Origin: Ampullaceana balthica
Taxonomy: Eukaryota > Mollusca > Gastropoda > Lymnaeidae
Assembly (NCBI GenBank): GCA_944989445.1
Contig: CALYLW010000058.1
Coordinates: 1,037,501 to 1,101,500, forward strand
Direction of reading: 5' to 3'
DNA: 64,000 bases
Shown: positions 21,211 through 34,034 of the stretch, one piece after another
Layout of the letters: the number at the start of each line of letters is the position of its first letter
Numbering within the stretch: position 1 is the stretch's first letter
The notes under the pieces: generated by a model
The model's input: only the letters and a program-made list of their open reading frames with translations
Told to the model about the DNA's origin: nothing
Database searches by the model: none
Made by a program: the position numbers and the translations under genes

Positions 21211-24200
21211 ATGCCTGCGCCGGTTTTAAATATGACAGAAGGCCTGCCTATATCAGAAATAACTTTACATCGAGGAGAAACAGGTATTTAAAAATATTAT
21301 ATTTAAGGAATGTTTTTTTCCTGATGGATGTACTGAAAAATACTGTTATCGTAGACTAAGAAACTAAGAATACCAGCACTAATTCTGAATCTCATCAAGC
21401 CCAAGGCCTGTCGTCACTATTATTGATATATAATATATTATATATATTTTAATAAATTTTATGTATAACTATATCAGTTAAATTAATTAAGATCAAAGCT
21501 TGATTGCATTTGAATCATTGTACTTAGTTATATTTATTGATTACATTTAATTCATTCAATTTTTAAAAAAATAGAAAAAAGGTGTGCTTGGGCTTGTTAC
21601 TTGTTTTAAATCCTTGCCTTACTTATTATTTTATGTGTACTTTGACTCATGACTCAGACTAAATTTGACTCTACTTAAATTTAGTCTAATAATTATTAAT
21701 ATTATAATTTCCTTACTTAATAATTTAACGAAGTGTCTGCTGCTACGACAAAGTAACGGCAGACAACTCGACGGGATGTTGCTAGTGCTACGACATGTCG
21801 TAACACTAGCTACATCCTGTCGAGTTGTCTGCTGCTACGACTAGTCGTAAAAAAATATGCTGTATTTTAATTATGCTAATACTTATACTTCAATAATAAA
21901 CAATAGTTCTCATAATCAAATTTCATGATTACTAGGTCAGCCGGATAATGAATTTTAAAGGTTAAAAAAAATTTGAATGGTATCCATTTAATGACAAACA
22001 TATATAATTTTTTAAAAATCTAAATTTGACATGTGCGCCGCTAGATGATGTGATAGTGATGGACGGTCTTTGATAATAAAACTGATTCTTGGGTTCTCTT
22101 CTCTCTCCCGGCGTGTTTTTTATTTTAATTTTTTTTTAAATTATTTTTTTTTAAAACCACAATGAGTGTGCTGGTAATTGTTATTTTTGTATTTCTTATT
22201 CTGAAAAGCGCATACGATGATTAAATCTATTTAAACAAATTAAGTTTTATGAATTAATACACATAACACATAAATAAGCCGAGGTCTATTAATATCTTAT
22301 TATTTTTTTATATATTATGATATTGATATATGCCTATAAAATATTATGAAGAGTTTGTTAAAGTTAAAATATTAGAGAAATTATTACTATAAATTATAGA
22401 AACTTAGTTTTTTAGAAGTAATCGAAGTGTTAACTGCTAAGAGTACTAACACTAGTGGTAGAAAGTCAAGTGTTTCGACTAGTCGTGTCGTAACTAAGGA
22501 AAAATACCTCGCAAACTATTACTAACGGTTTAACCGGTCCTCTTATTTAGAACAGTTAATCACGAGTCCTCAAAACAAAACAAAAATTAAAAATTGACAA
22601 TAAACCATCACTGTTTACTTAATTGTTTGGAAGATTTTTTGTTTTTAATTCTCTGAATTGAAGTTGAAGGTATCGCGAAAAAGAGCTGAACGCATGTGGG
22701 GGAAGCGGGTTTTGATGTCATTATTATCAGACGACGCGAGGCGAAAACTTCAATCTTCATGCATCCTCTCGCTGGTTCTCAAAATATAAGGAAATACGGA
22801 CCGGTGCTTAACCGGTATTTTTTTAACGGTTAAACGGTTCTCAAAAACGAGCAGACTTAACAACCTTAGTTCAAACCCCGATGTCGGCAAATTTTTAAAA
22901 TTATTTTAAAAAAAAATAAACCACAGTGAATGTGATTGTTATTTTTATACTAAATAAATTTACATTTTTGAATTAATAGTAGTAATACATACATAAATAG
23001 CCCAGATCTATTAATAGAGTATACATATCATGACATATGTGTCTAAAATATTAAGAAGAGTTTGTTAAGATATTATAGCGACTTAGACTTAGTTTTTTCG
23101 AAGTGTCTACTCTACTGCTAAGACTAGTCGTAGCACTAGCCAGGAAACTTCTGCTACGACATGTCGTAGCAGCAGTTTCCTAGCTAGCGTTACGACATGT
23201 CGCAACGCTAGCAACATCCAATAATTAATACTATTTAGTAAGTAATCTTTCATTGATCTACTTACTAAATATTTGGCTTAAATAATTAAAAAGGGAACAT
23301 TGGGACTAATTATTATTATTTTCTAATTATTAGTAATAATTTATAATAATAATAAAATAGAAACTTAAAATTTAATAGTAAAAATATTTACTAACATTAT
23401 CCCTTCCCCATAGGGCTAAGTAAGTTAAGTAAGTAAAAGATTAAAAAAAAACAAATTTAGACATTAGGAAAATAAAAATAGTTAAATTGTTGTCATTGTA
23501 GACAATCTACCTAAGACCTAGCATAATCTCAGCCACAACAACAAAAATCCATTTGACTTTGGACTTAGTCTTTTATACTTGATACAAATTTATTTTGATA
23601 GATAAAGTTAAAGAAACTCATTGTTATGGTGGCTAAGGCAGATTATGGAAAGGTTCTTCATTAAAAACATCAATTAAAATTCCTCTAATGAGGTAGTTGT
23701 AGAATGAGGTTGCTTTTATTTTGCTGCCATTACTTGGATATGGACCATATGGACCATTCCATTGCCAACTGAAATTACTGGTCTAAAACATTCTCTCACT
23801 TTTCTTTAATTAATGGTTGATTCCATTTATAATCTAAATCCAAAAAAGTAACTTTCTATAAGTATAAGAGATATATTGTTCCTTACTGGGATACAGCACT
23901 ATATAATAATAAATTATCAATTTATTATTATTATTATTGTTAGCTAAAGACCCAAAACGTATTAAAATGTATTTATTTTAACAGCTATATTTAGTATTAT
24001 ATATTAAAAATGCAATCACATTTAAGTTTGCCACTATTACTATCACAATTATTGAGAATAAATTTAACATAGACAAAGATATCAAGGTACACAATATTTA
24101 GACCGAACCATTATACAAAAAAAAACATAATAACATAGTCTATCCCACTTCACATTTAAAAATTTGCGTTTGATAACTTTTACTTCACAAACATTAACAT

Positions 24201-26222
24201 ATTATTATAATCATCCTCAAATTTTACCTAATCTAATACTAAAACCCTTAGTTAAGACATTCTTTTTCTTCATGTTTAAGTGGGTTTTTTAAAAAAGATA
24301 AATAGAAACTACCACCCCTTGGCCGTGGAGAAGTACTACAGTTGAACCCGGTTATGTCACCGGCCTAGGGGTTTGTCAAAAAGCGATGATCGAGATAAAC
24401 GAAAACCAATATGGCGACAAAATATTAACATGTGCTTGAATTTTCTGTATGTTCATGATGTGGGCTAATAAATGAGAATGTTCATGCATGTGTTTTTTTG
24501 GAGGTTTTCCACACTGCTTTATTTTGACTTCTAAATTGGTATTTGTTTCTTTGATTTCTGTTATAGTAACCTGGAGAAAAATTATAAAAATTTACTACTC
24601 ACAATTTTAATAAAAATGGATGAAATCTACTGCTTTTAAGGATTAAGACGCTTTCAATATCCCAATGTGTAATTTAAAAAAAAATTTATGAGGTGCACAG
24701 ATAAATAATTTACCTAGAGCATATTTGTATCCTGGAGACTTTTCACAGATAAAGTGAACATTTTTTAAAACATTTTTTTAACATACTTTTCATTTATTTT
24801 ATTTTCTTATAGTGAAAAAGAAGAATAGACATTAATGCTTTTCTCACAACGTAAAGGTTTTGTTTAATTTATAGGTTTAGGCTTTAACATCAGAGGGGGC
24901 ACAGATATCCCACATTTCAAGGAAGACACAGGAATTTTTGTAACCAAGCTCAAGGAAGCTGGTGCTGCCTACAGAGATGGGCGACTAAAGGAAGGCGACA
25001 AAATTTTAGAGGTTAGAAAATTATTTGTTCAATGTATCTTTTATTATGTTAAAACAGGGCTGAGAATCCTGTGATCCTCTGAATCATTTAATGCGGCCGA
25101 CAAGATTATCCTAGAACTGGGTTTGTGTTTTTATAATCATAATTTGATTTTTTATTATATTGGTTTTGTCCATGCTTTCTTATTGGATTTGGAAATTAAT
25201 AATCAGGAATCAGCCTGCCACAGAATTTATCAGTTTTTATTTTGACTATTTAAATATTTTCATCTTTACAGACAGAATCTTTTATCATATTTTAAATCTT
25301 TGATCACTATGAGATTAACAGAGAAGATTCATATAAAAAGAAAAATTTCTGTAAAAGCACCTAAACTCACCTCATATATAACACACACTTTTTTTTGCAC
25401 TGTTAAAATTGACCTACATTAATTATTCATAATTGTGTGTGTGTTCATTCATTTTCACTTATAATAATTTAATTTAATGTGTTCTGGGGAGTAACTATTT
25501 AATGTGAATCCTTTTCATTATTAGCATGAACAATAAATGATTATGTTAATTTATTATTCTGTACTTCAAGGTAAATGGACATAAAATTCAGTCTGTCACT
25601 CACAATGAAGCCGTTCAGATATTTATCACAGCAGGAGAGACAGTGCACTTGAAAGTCCAGCATGGAGCAGAAGAGTTTATCTTGGTATGTTTCTTACTTA
25701 TTTATTATTAGAACATTGCTCAATTTTAGAAAAATTCTTAAATGGTTTAATTTTTGCTGAATAGGAAAATAACTTGGAAATTTTAATATTAGCAACAAAA
25801 AAACTTACACAGAGCATTTGTATTACCACACTCTTTATATGTGAGATAAACAAAGGACTTATTTGAATGCTACAATTACTTTAACATAATTTTGTCTATA
25901 TGCATGTTTATTTAAAACTTACCTGGTGATATCTTTAAAAGATGTCTTTAGTAAACACCAAATCCTCATCAAACACAATTATTTTTAAGTTCAAATAAAT
26001 TATTACCTTTGTCGAACCCAGTAGATCTAGAAATCATCTGTATGTACATACCCAAAAACTATTTTAAATATCTTCATTATTAACCAATAGATCTTTCATA
26101 ATTGTCTACAGAAACAGCTCGAAGCAAGAAAGGGTGGCGGTAGTAGCTTCCTCATTTTGGCAGTTTTAGCTTTAGCTGCAGCCGCAGGAATTGGCTTTCT
26201 TGTTGTTAATAGTAAAAAATGA
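21211..26222 (+). CDS. SYNJ2BP: SYNJ2BP (OMP25), mitochondrial outer-membrane PDZ protein
   Basis: Four coding exons: 21211-21283, 24875-25011, 25571-25684, 26112-26222 (TGA). All introns are GT..AG and the phases join exactly to give 144 aa (human about 145). The protein is one PDZ domain (about residues 15-105) with the carboxylate-binding loop GLGF at 25-28 and the conserved [15 protein letters not shown], then a short linker and a C-terminal membrane helix (about 121-140, [20 protein letters not shown]) ending in NSKK. That tail-anchor form targets the family to the outer mitochondrial membrane, where it binds synaptojanin-2 splice forms and other PDZ ligands. Exon 1 was chosen because [12 protein letters not shown] aligns with the family's pre-PDZ segment and its split Gly codon completes exon 2. 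Exon 1 is the least certain part. Confidence 0.9.
21748..23225. repeat. Cluster of long palindromes and a duplicated module in SYNJ2BP intron 1
   Basis: At 21763-21832 two arms of about 33 bases around CTACGACATGTCGTA are reverse complements (GACAACTCGAC.. and ..GTCGAGTTGTC). At 23140-23185 GGAAACTTCTGCTACGACAT faces GTCGTAGCAGCAGTTTCC, and a third weaker hairpin follows to 23215. A module of about 350 bp (AAACCACA.. through TATTAA..GAAGAGTTTGTTAA to CGAAGTGT) is present at about 22130-22450 and again at 22890-23115. Confidence 0.75.
22500..22866. mobile_element. Relic of an AACCGGTCCTC-type hAT element
   Basis: Contains GTTTAACCGGTCCTC near 22530 and GGTTAAACGGTTCTCAAAAACG..TTAACAACCTTA at 22820-22866, the same end as the element at 53534-55522. 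It separates the two duplicated modules of the palindrome cluster. The left boundary is unclear. Confidence 0.45.
24350..24450 (+). repeat. Dispersed repeat family B, copy 1 (pogo-like end)
   Basis: ACAGTTGAACCCGGTTATGTC-like end, then GATGATCGAGATAAACG and AACCAATATGGC..ATATTAACATGTGCTTGAA, shared with 56330-56475. The CAGTTGAACCC start resembles pogo/Tigger inverted ends; assignment is tentative. Confidence 0.5.
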
Positions 26223-26314
26223 GTTTGGTGGGTTTTATTTTCTTTTTTTTTAAATTCATTTTTTTAGCCCCTTAGCAATTAATAATCAACTTCTATGTTT
26301 TCCATGTGAACATA

Positions 26315-26320
26315 AATAAA
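26315..26320 (+). terminator. Candidate proximal polyadenylation signal of SYNJ2BP
   Basis: AATAAA 93 bases past the stop codon. Several other AATAAA words follow within 40 bases in an A-rich stretch, so the exact site used is uncertain. Confidence 0.45.
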
Positions 26321-29300
26321 TGAAAATTAAAATTTTAAATAAAATAAAATAAAATGGAAATATTCTTAACATTGAAATGAAACTTTGTTTCAAATGAAAT
26401 ACTGAACATAATTGCACTTTTATCTGTTAAAAATATTCTTCCAGTTAAAATATACATCCTGTTTAATATTGTCAAAAAATTTGATTAGATCCTAAAGACT
26501 TATTTTCACATCTGACATCACATGTAATCATTTGTTATTTTAAAAAACATTGACCTAATGTTTGTGTACATATTTTTTTTTACAGTCAATTGGAAGTATC
26601 AATAAAAAAGATTACCTTTCTTTGGGCTTACTTTGTAACCTCCACACATACATTTATTTATTCCAAAAATGAAATGCGAAACCATAATGATAACAAAAAA
26701 CCGTTATTGATTAGTGTTTTCAATTTTCATACTATGAAAGTTAAAACATATCTCTATGTTCATGCATAAACATTTTTTCAGACTTTTTTTTACTAGATCT
26801 TTATCTTTAAATAGTCCCCCACCCCCTCTTTGGCTTTGTTTTTCATTGAACAACATTTTTGTAATTAATCTTACAAACTGTAACACAAGTTAAAAACCAG
26901 TTAGCACAGGAGGCTATATATCCAGTTTTTCTTACTCAGTGCTTTTTTTCATGTCTGAAAATTTTAAACAAGTATTTCATCAAATAATCTTTTGAAAGAT
27001 TTTAAGTATCCAACTTCAAATCTTAATAACACATGATTTCAATGCCAAAACCCTTTTGATGTTAAACTTACTTACATCTTGTCACTAAGGGGATAATTTC
27101 ATTTTTGATTGGTCATTAAAATATTTTCATAATGATTAATCTGATTAAAAACTGTTAAAAATGAAGAATGTGTGAGTTAGAAAGAATTTGAAAAAAGGAA
27201 GGCATGTTAAAAATCTTTCTCAACAATTTGTGCTATGGCACAAGAAATGGAGAATAAAATATAATTGTGCTTAAGTATTAAATACTTTTAAGTGGAATTA
27301 GTGCTTGCTCATATGCTGTATTTCTAGGGAGTGAATATTATTTAAGGACATAAAGTCAAAATTATTGAAGCCATAATATATTATTTCATGGATTAGACAC
27401 ATTACAAATAAAAAGTGTTTGCCTGCAAGTCCTTCGCTTTTTGTCTTTGAAATATCTGAATGCAGATATATTATTTACTCAATCTCTGATAATCATGTAC
27501 ATTGTCAATAAAAGTGCGCAAAATAATGTCATCAAATTAAAAAAAAATGTGTTTTCTTTTTTATATTATTGATGGTTTTTAAGATAGTATTTTAAATTAT
27601 GGATGGACTTTTAGTTTCTACCATTTATTATTTAGCTTTGGCTTGAAGTTTACTTGTTACTCTTTTTAAACACCATATTAGTTGCTGTTATAATTTTAAA
27701 AACATTTTGTATTCTTTAGAATTATGTCTAACAAGAAGAGTGGCATGTCATGATTTGACAAAAACCAATTTATTATTATTTATTTTTTACTTTCAGTCCT
27801 TATATCCGTTTCGTTGATGAGTTGATGTACAGTTGTTTTATTTATATTTAATTGATGTATTTTTTATGGTGTTTCTTTGTTTATTCTATTTTAGTATAAA
27901 TTGACCTGTTTTTTTAAAAAGCATCTTATTCTTATTCTAATTATATATTGACCTTTACAGTGATCTCAAAGTTTTGGAAAAAAACAAAAAAACAATTATA
28001 ATTAAAGACTTACAAATTTACTGGTTTTAGAGAATTCACATATGTTTTTAGTCATTTTTAATTATATTATATACACCTTAATAATTGTCAAAGTAATGTT
28101 ACCAAGATTCTAAAATTGAACTGCATATTGAAAAAAGCTAGTATCCAAACACAGTATCCGAAAGCAAGCAAGACCATTATAATGGTAGATATAGCTTGAT
28201 TAGTAGAATTCAAAGATAAAATTTTCATTACAGGATTGTATCGATTATATTAAGGAACTAGCTGACAATAGTTTCAAACTTATTAGGAAAAACTCATTCA
28301 GAAGTCAGCGGGTCGATTAAAAAGGAATTTAAAAGAAATTTTTCAATTTTACTCAATAATGTAAATGGCTACTGCCTTGCTTCTTTTTATTTTCCTCTAC
28401 ACTAACTAGGGTTTTTATACATGTTCTGCATGTAAGTATTTGTAAGGGTGCTTATTAGAGTTCTGATAAATGAAAAGTTACTGAATATGACGAACTTGTT
28501 TCAATTGGTTTTTAAAAAATGTAGTGATAGTTTTAAAAGTGTGGTTGTCCCTAAAATTATGTGTTCTGCATGACACTATCATTGGAATATAGAAGGCTAA
28601 ATGTATATTAACTTTTAAAAAAATTAGTTACACAGCAAGATGCCATATATCCTTAACGCGTTATGTACTAATGTAGCTGTTATTATTATGAATTTCTATT
28701 GTCAGAATGATGTTTTATTTAGATTAAATGCTTAGATTTAAGATACTGATTAACTAAGAAGAATCATCTACTGATATTCATCAGCATATTATTTATTTTA
28801 CAAATTGTGTTTCAGAATATTTTGCATATTTTTAGGAAAAATCTTAAACATCTATTTTCAATCATTTATGTTGAAAACATACATAGGGACTGTGTTAATA
28901 CCATAAATCGTAAATTAATAGTGGATTATGATATTGATGTAAATTTGAATAAGTAAGGGATATTTTGAAATGGGAAGCATGGAACCGCATAATTACATGT
29001 TGAATAATATAAATATAATAATTTAATTCCAGTCACAATGCAAGAGCTATATTAAAAATCCTTAAAATTTTTTATCCACATTCAGTAAAATGATTTTCCT
29101 AAGCCTATACCTGTACACTTCCACATAACAATTGTGTTAAAGTTAAAAAAGAAGATAGTTACTTGAAATACCTTACATTCTTACACATCAGATGTGCTTT
29201 ATTACTTTTAGATTAATTCAGTATAGTGTCAGGGATCTTCAATATATTTGGATCAGCTGACTGAAATTAAAAAGCCTGTAAGGTAAGGATTACATTTCTG

Positions 29301-29440
29301 CAGATCATGTACCCAGATATTTACTGACGTATGGCATGGGTTAAATATTTGTCAGTACTTTTATTAATGTCCCATTACTTTATATTTTGGCACAGACATG
29401 GTAATAATAATAATTAACAGATGGTCAGTATAGCTAACCC

Positions 29441-29890
29441 ATGTTTTTGATACCTATATATTTGGCATACACTCTACTTCTCTGTAATTTAAATTAAGAT
29501 TTAAAAACAACTATCCCAAGATTTTTTTTAAATAGCTTTTTCCTATTTCTGCAGGGATTTATCTGTTTGGATAGAAATTAGAAAGGATAACTTTTTCAAA
29601 TAATTAAATGGTCCTTATGTTAAATTTTGTTTCTTCGATGAGCAAAGGCCTTAATAATTAATATTTTTCCATTGCCAATACTCTACACATTCTTCTTCCT
29701 AATTTTTAAGGAAGACGTTACCCTTTCAATAAAAATTGGAAATGCGTTATTGAAATAGGCCACTTTGTAAGAATATGATTGATTGAAGAGGGAAAAACAT
29801 TTTAAAATATGTTAAATGTAATTACATTATCAACTTTAATTGAAACAATTTCTTAGAGTAAAAGTAACAGAAAACCTTTTTCATAAAAAT
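29441..29890. repeat. Dispersed duplication, copy 2 (partner 16947-17352)
   Basis: Same order of blocks as copy 1 with scattered substitutions and two additional short segments. No coding potential and no terminal repeats noticed, so its nature is unknown. Confidence 0.8.
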
Positions 29891-31050
29891 TTCAAATGAT
29901 TTACCCCATTGCATATTGAAATTAATTATTAATATAAATAAGTGAAAAAAGAACATGAAAAAATCTAGATTTTATTAATGCCAATAAAGTCTATTGCTAA
30001 TTAACTTTTTTGTGTTACATATTTACTTATGAATTATTTTTTTAACTACTCCTTTGAATACTTGAGCTCCTAATATTACTCCTATGCAGCAAGATGTGTT
30101 CTGTGTTAATTTATTAATTGTAATATTTATTTACATAAGTCGTGTAGAGCACCATGTAATTTAATACATGTAAATGGAAACATAGTTTAGAGTTGTCAGG
30201 TTAGCACAATATAAATTACAATATAAATTATATATAGAAATATAAATATCTTGTCTTTTACATGCAAGCATATACCATGATTTGAAGAATACCTGAGTGA
30301 AAGGTTTTTAAATATTATGTATCTGTAAATTGCTATTATGAATAGTTGTGTGAAGATGAAGAATGAAAGTTTGAAAGCGCAGATATATGTAACTTTAAAC
30401 AAGTGTAATAAATGCAGTAATAAAGGGCATGGATTGAACAACCTTCATGATTCATTGGTATTTTCTTTGAATTGATTGGTAATTCACTGAATTCTGTACA
30501 ATGTCAGGAAGTCTGAACTTCACTATCTTAACAAACTTTAAATAACAATACAATGTACTTACTAACTTACTACTAATCTGCTTTTATTATACTTTTAACA
30601 AAACACCATGAAGAGAATCCAACTGATGTATATTGTTCCTAGAGATCTTTTATCGTAGCTTTGCAAAAATATTTTAAATACTATTAAAACTTTTTATCCA
30701 GGAAATAATTTGAGCACCTTACATTAGGGTAAATAAGTGACAATGACGACAATGTGAAAAGGATAAGGGCTAAAAGAAGATTTATCTAAAAAGTTAAATT
30801 TAAAAAAATTAATTTTAATACCACCTGTGAAAGAACTTCAGTTCTCTTTCATTGTTTGGACTTCTTAATCTTTTTTGTGTGTTCATTTTCGATAATTTTT
30901 TTTCCCAACATGTTTGTAGTTAGTCCAAGAGTTGTACACCATGCGCTGCTGCTGGGGTAATGCATTTGTTTGCCTCCCTTGGATTTGAACCTTTATCAAC
31001 ATGAACATGTGTGTTAATCTTAAAACTCATTGCTAGTTTTTTTTTCCAGT

Positions 31051-31236
31051 CCCATGACCAATGTTCTCTCTAAGGTTCGTTGGTCCGTGTGCAAAGTTAA
31101 AAAGGTCATGTGCAAAGTTGCACAGCATCCATTTTTTGTGCAATATTTTAAAAAATTTGCTGCGCTGTAATTCTAAACTGCTGCGCTGCATATGTCAGAT
31201 ATCTGCGCAGCCACGCAGCTTAAAGGGAACATGGTG
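31051..31236. mobile_element. Short TIR MITE, AATGTTC..GAACAT ends
   Basis: AATGTTCTCTCTAAGG at the left is answered by GCTTAAAGGGAACATGG at the right. The interior has repeated GTGCAAAGTT and GCTGCGCTG words. No clear target duplication. Confidence 0.5.
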
Positions 31237-32183
31237 GTCTTAGGGGGTTCCAATGTTTCCACGAGAACTTTCTCGTGGCTTGGTAGACTTGGCGGTGCCC
31301 ATCTACTCTCCAAGTCAGAGTTGGAATTTCATAGCAATAGTCATTGATTAACATTTTTATTGTGACTCAACATGCGCTAGATGACACGCACCTCAGCTTG
31401 TGAGGCGAGTGCAATAGCTATCCATTGTTAGTTACCCTTTATTAGAAATAAAATACCAAAGACAGATATAAAATAAATGCACACAACCATCACTTTAAAA
31501 GAAAAAACTCCACAATTCTACTGTAATGTTTTAAGTGATATGAATGAACGGAGTGAGTTGAATTATACTCTAATAATAATAACATATTACCATGTGCTTT
31601 GGTCACAGACTTAAAATGATAAAACACTTTTATTATCATTTAAATTGCTCTGTCAGTTTAAATCTAATTCATCTACAGCTTTTAATAAATATTTCACCTT
31701 TGTCCAACATTTTGTTCAATTGAAATGAAATTTTGCATACATTTGCATGTCTGATGATGATACATGAATCAATAAAAGCACGCTCTGGCACATTATTATA
31801 AAATGCACTGGTGAATGCTACATTCCAACCTAGTGACCCAAGTTCTATTCCAGTAGTCAACCTTGAGAAGTAGATGTTTTGTCCTTTACTAAAATTTTGT
31901 TACAATTAAATTTAATTATAGTGAGCAAATAATGCTTTTAAAATATGAAAATTCTCACTGTATAGTGCCTACAATACCATTTGCAAAGTGGTGATAGCTC
32001 CATAAAAAAGTATGGAGGGTAAAAGAGATTACAAAATTGTTTAAAAAGAGTTTTTAAAAAAACAATGTTTAAACCACATGCTTTTGTTTGAATAAAAAGA
32101 AAGAAAAAATCTTTTTCCCGATACTTAGGATAGAAATCTTTACTACAACATAGTTTAAATCTATTTAAGGTCCTTAACAACAC

Positions 32184-33741
32184 CCTAGAGCCATTGGCGT
32201 CGCTAGGAATTTTTGCAGCCGACATTTTTTTTACAGGCTTAAAAAAACACAAAAAGTAGAGCAATTGCGGGATTCCGAATTGCCGTTATTAGAAGATTTT
32301 GGGGCGTCTGCAGCAGTTGACTTATCATTGGCATTGAGGACAACAGTACAAGTTCAACAGCCAGACACAAATGAAGCAACTGTTTCTAATTTGATTGTCA
32401 CTGTCACTTCTTCATTTCCTAAATTGGATATTGGAAGGTATGTCTTTACACACGACCTTTTAAGTGAGTTGAAATTGCAGCTGATTCGTGATTGTTGGAC
32501 CCCTGATAAAAAGTATGATTTTAGAGCTGACAGTGATGGAAACAGAGTTTTTAGATATGCATGGTTATCAGACTATTCACCGTGGTTTGTACACTCGCAA
32601 ATGTTAAAAGGTGCCTTTTGCAAATATTGCGTATTGTTTCCGCAAAAAGTAATTCGAGGAGTTCAGGGGGCATTTGTCATCTGGAGATGAAGTTTTTGGT
32701 AATCATTTGTCAATTGGTTCTTGTAGTGCTAAGTATATCTCGGCAACTTCGCAAAACACTATATTCGAAATTTGCTGGATCTCTCTTGCGTGAAGACATT
32801 GTTCGAGAAGCAAATAATTCAGTTGCATTTTCTATACTTGCAGACGAGACAACTGACATTTTCAGGCATTGAGCAGATGTCACTTGGTCAAAGAACAAAA
32901 ATGGGAAAAATGATGCTCACAGAAGAATTCCTTGGATATATATCTATACCAATTGTCGATCGAACAGCGGAAAGTTTAGCCAACACCATCATTACAAATT
33001 CATTAGAATTTGGATTAGATATGACAAAACTTGTTGGTCAAGGATACGACGGATGTTCTACAATGGCAGGTAAAGAAGGATTCATCCAAGCAATAATTCG
33101 AAAAAAAAACAAAAAATACCCAAAAGCAGCATTTGTACATTGCAACTCACACATACTAAATCTTACAGTGAACGATTTAAAAAATATGAATGCTGTAGGA
33201 AACACAATAGGAACAATTAAGTCAATTATAGTGTTTTTCCGAGAAAGTAATCAGCTAAGAAAACTAATTCCAAATGTTCCTGTGCTATGTGAAACTAGAT
33301 GGACACATAAATATAAAAGCTTGCAGATTTTTGCTGAAAGTGTGACAGAAATCTGGAAAAAGCAAGCAAGTTGGACATCAATTACTTTGTCCTGTAAGAA
33401 CTCCTACATTTGTTGTTTGTTTAGTTATTATACAAAAATATTCATCAAAGCTAGAAGCTGTAACCCAAAAATTGCAGTCAGTGCATTTAGATTTACTGGC
33501 AGTACAAAAATACATTGAAGAATTGTTGACTACATTAGCTGTTGATCTAAAGAATTGTGATGAGAGGTATACGGAAATTTTTAGAGTTACAAAAGGTGTT
33601 GCAGATGACATTGGTGTCCACATTCAACCTCCACGACAAGCTGGAAGACAAATGAACAGGGAAAATCCAAAAGTTGAAACAACTTTATGACATTTTTCTA
33701 AAATTTACCCCCCCCCCTTTGAATATGCCCATGCCTAGAGC
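32184..33741 (+). mobile_element. hAT element with transposase relic and perfect 8-bp TSD
   Basis: CCTAGAGC occurs at both edges (32184-32191 and 33734-33741). The element is 32192-33733, with ends CATTGGCGTCGCTAGG and, on the other strand, CATGGGCATATTC; these agree at seven of the first nine positions, as weak hAT inverted repeats do. It carries the transposase described at 32265-33690. Confidence 0.8.
32265..33690 (+). pseudogene. hAT transposase with TTF-type zinc finger (ZMYM/DUF4371 class), frameshifted
   Basis: The first frame (to 32690) holds a TTF-type zinc finger: YAWLSDYSPWFV.. then KGAFCKYCVLFP. A second frame near 32700-32872 has the AFSILADETTDI motif with the first catalytic acidic pair of hAT transposases. 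A third (32870-33510) has GYISIPIVDRTAESLANTI, LVGQGYDGCSTMAGKEG, VHCNSHILNLTV and CETRWTHKYKS, the core of DUF4371-type transposases. A fourth frame continues to 33690. The C-terminal dimerisation block is missing, so the copy is both shifted and truncated. Not functional as seen. Confidence 0.85.
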
Positions 33742-34034
33742 AAGAGGGATAATGAATATACTATTTTCATTAATCATAAATAACCCATGATTTCATGTTA
33801 AGTCTTTAAAATTTCAATTAGGTCATGGCATGAAAAAACTATTTCTTTCCTTTTTTATATTTATGCGAACAAAAGCATGTGGTTTAAAAGTTTTTAAATG
33901 AATTTTAGTTAAAAGGTAAAGCAACAATCAAGCTATTGAAATGTTGAATTTGGTCAAGGTCCAAATCTACCATACTTAAAAATATAAACTTGAAAACCTC
34001 AGGGAAAGTGGAAAAGATGTCACTCAAGAAATAC

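Larger units (their letters stand above)
26223..31050. other. SYNJ2BP 3' UTR and AT-rich intergenic DNA
   Basis: The first AATAAA after the SYNJ2BP stop is at 26315-26320; others follow (26338-26352, about 26600, about 27508), so alternative long 3' UTRs are possible. Beyond that I see no coding block, only the duplicated segment at 29441-29890. Confidence 0.4.
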
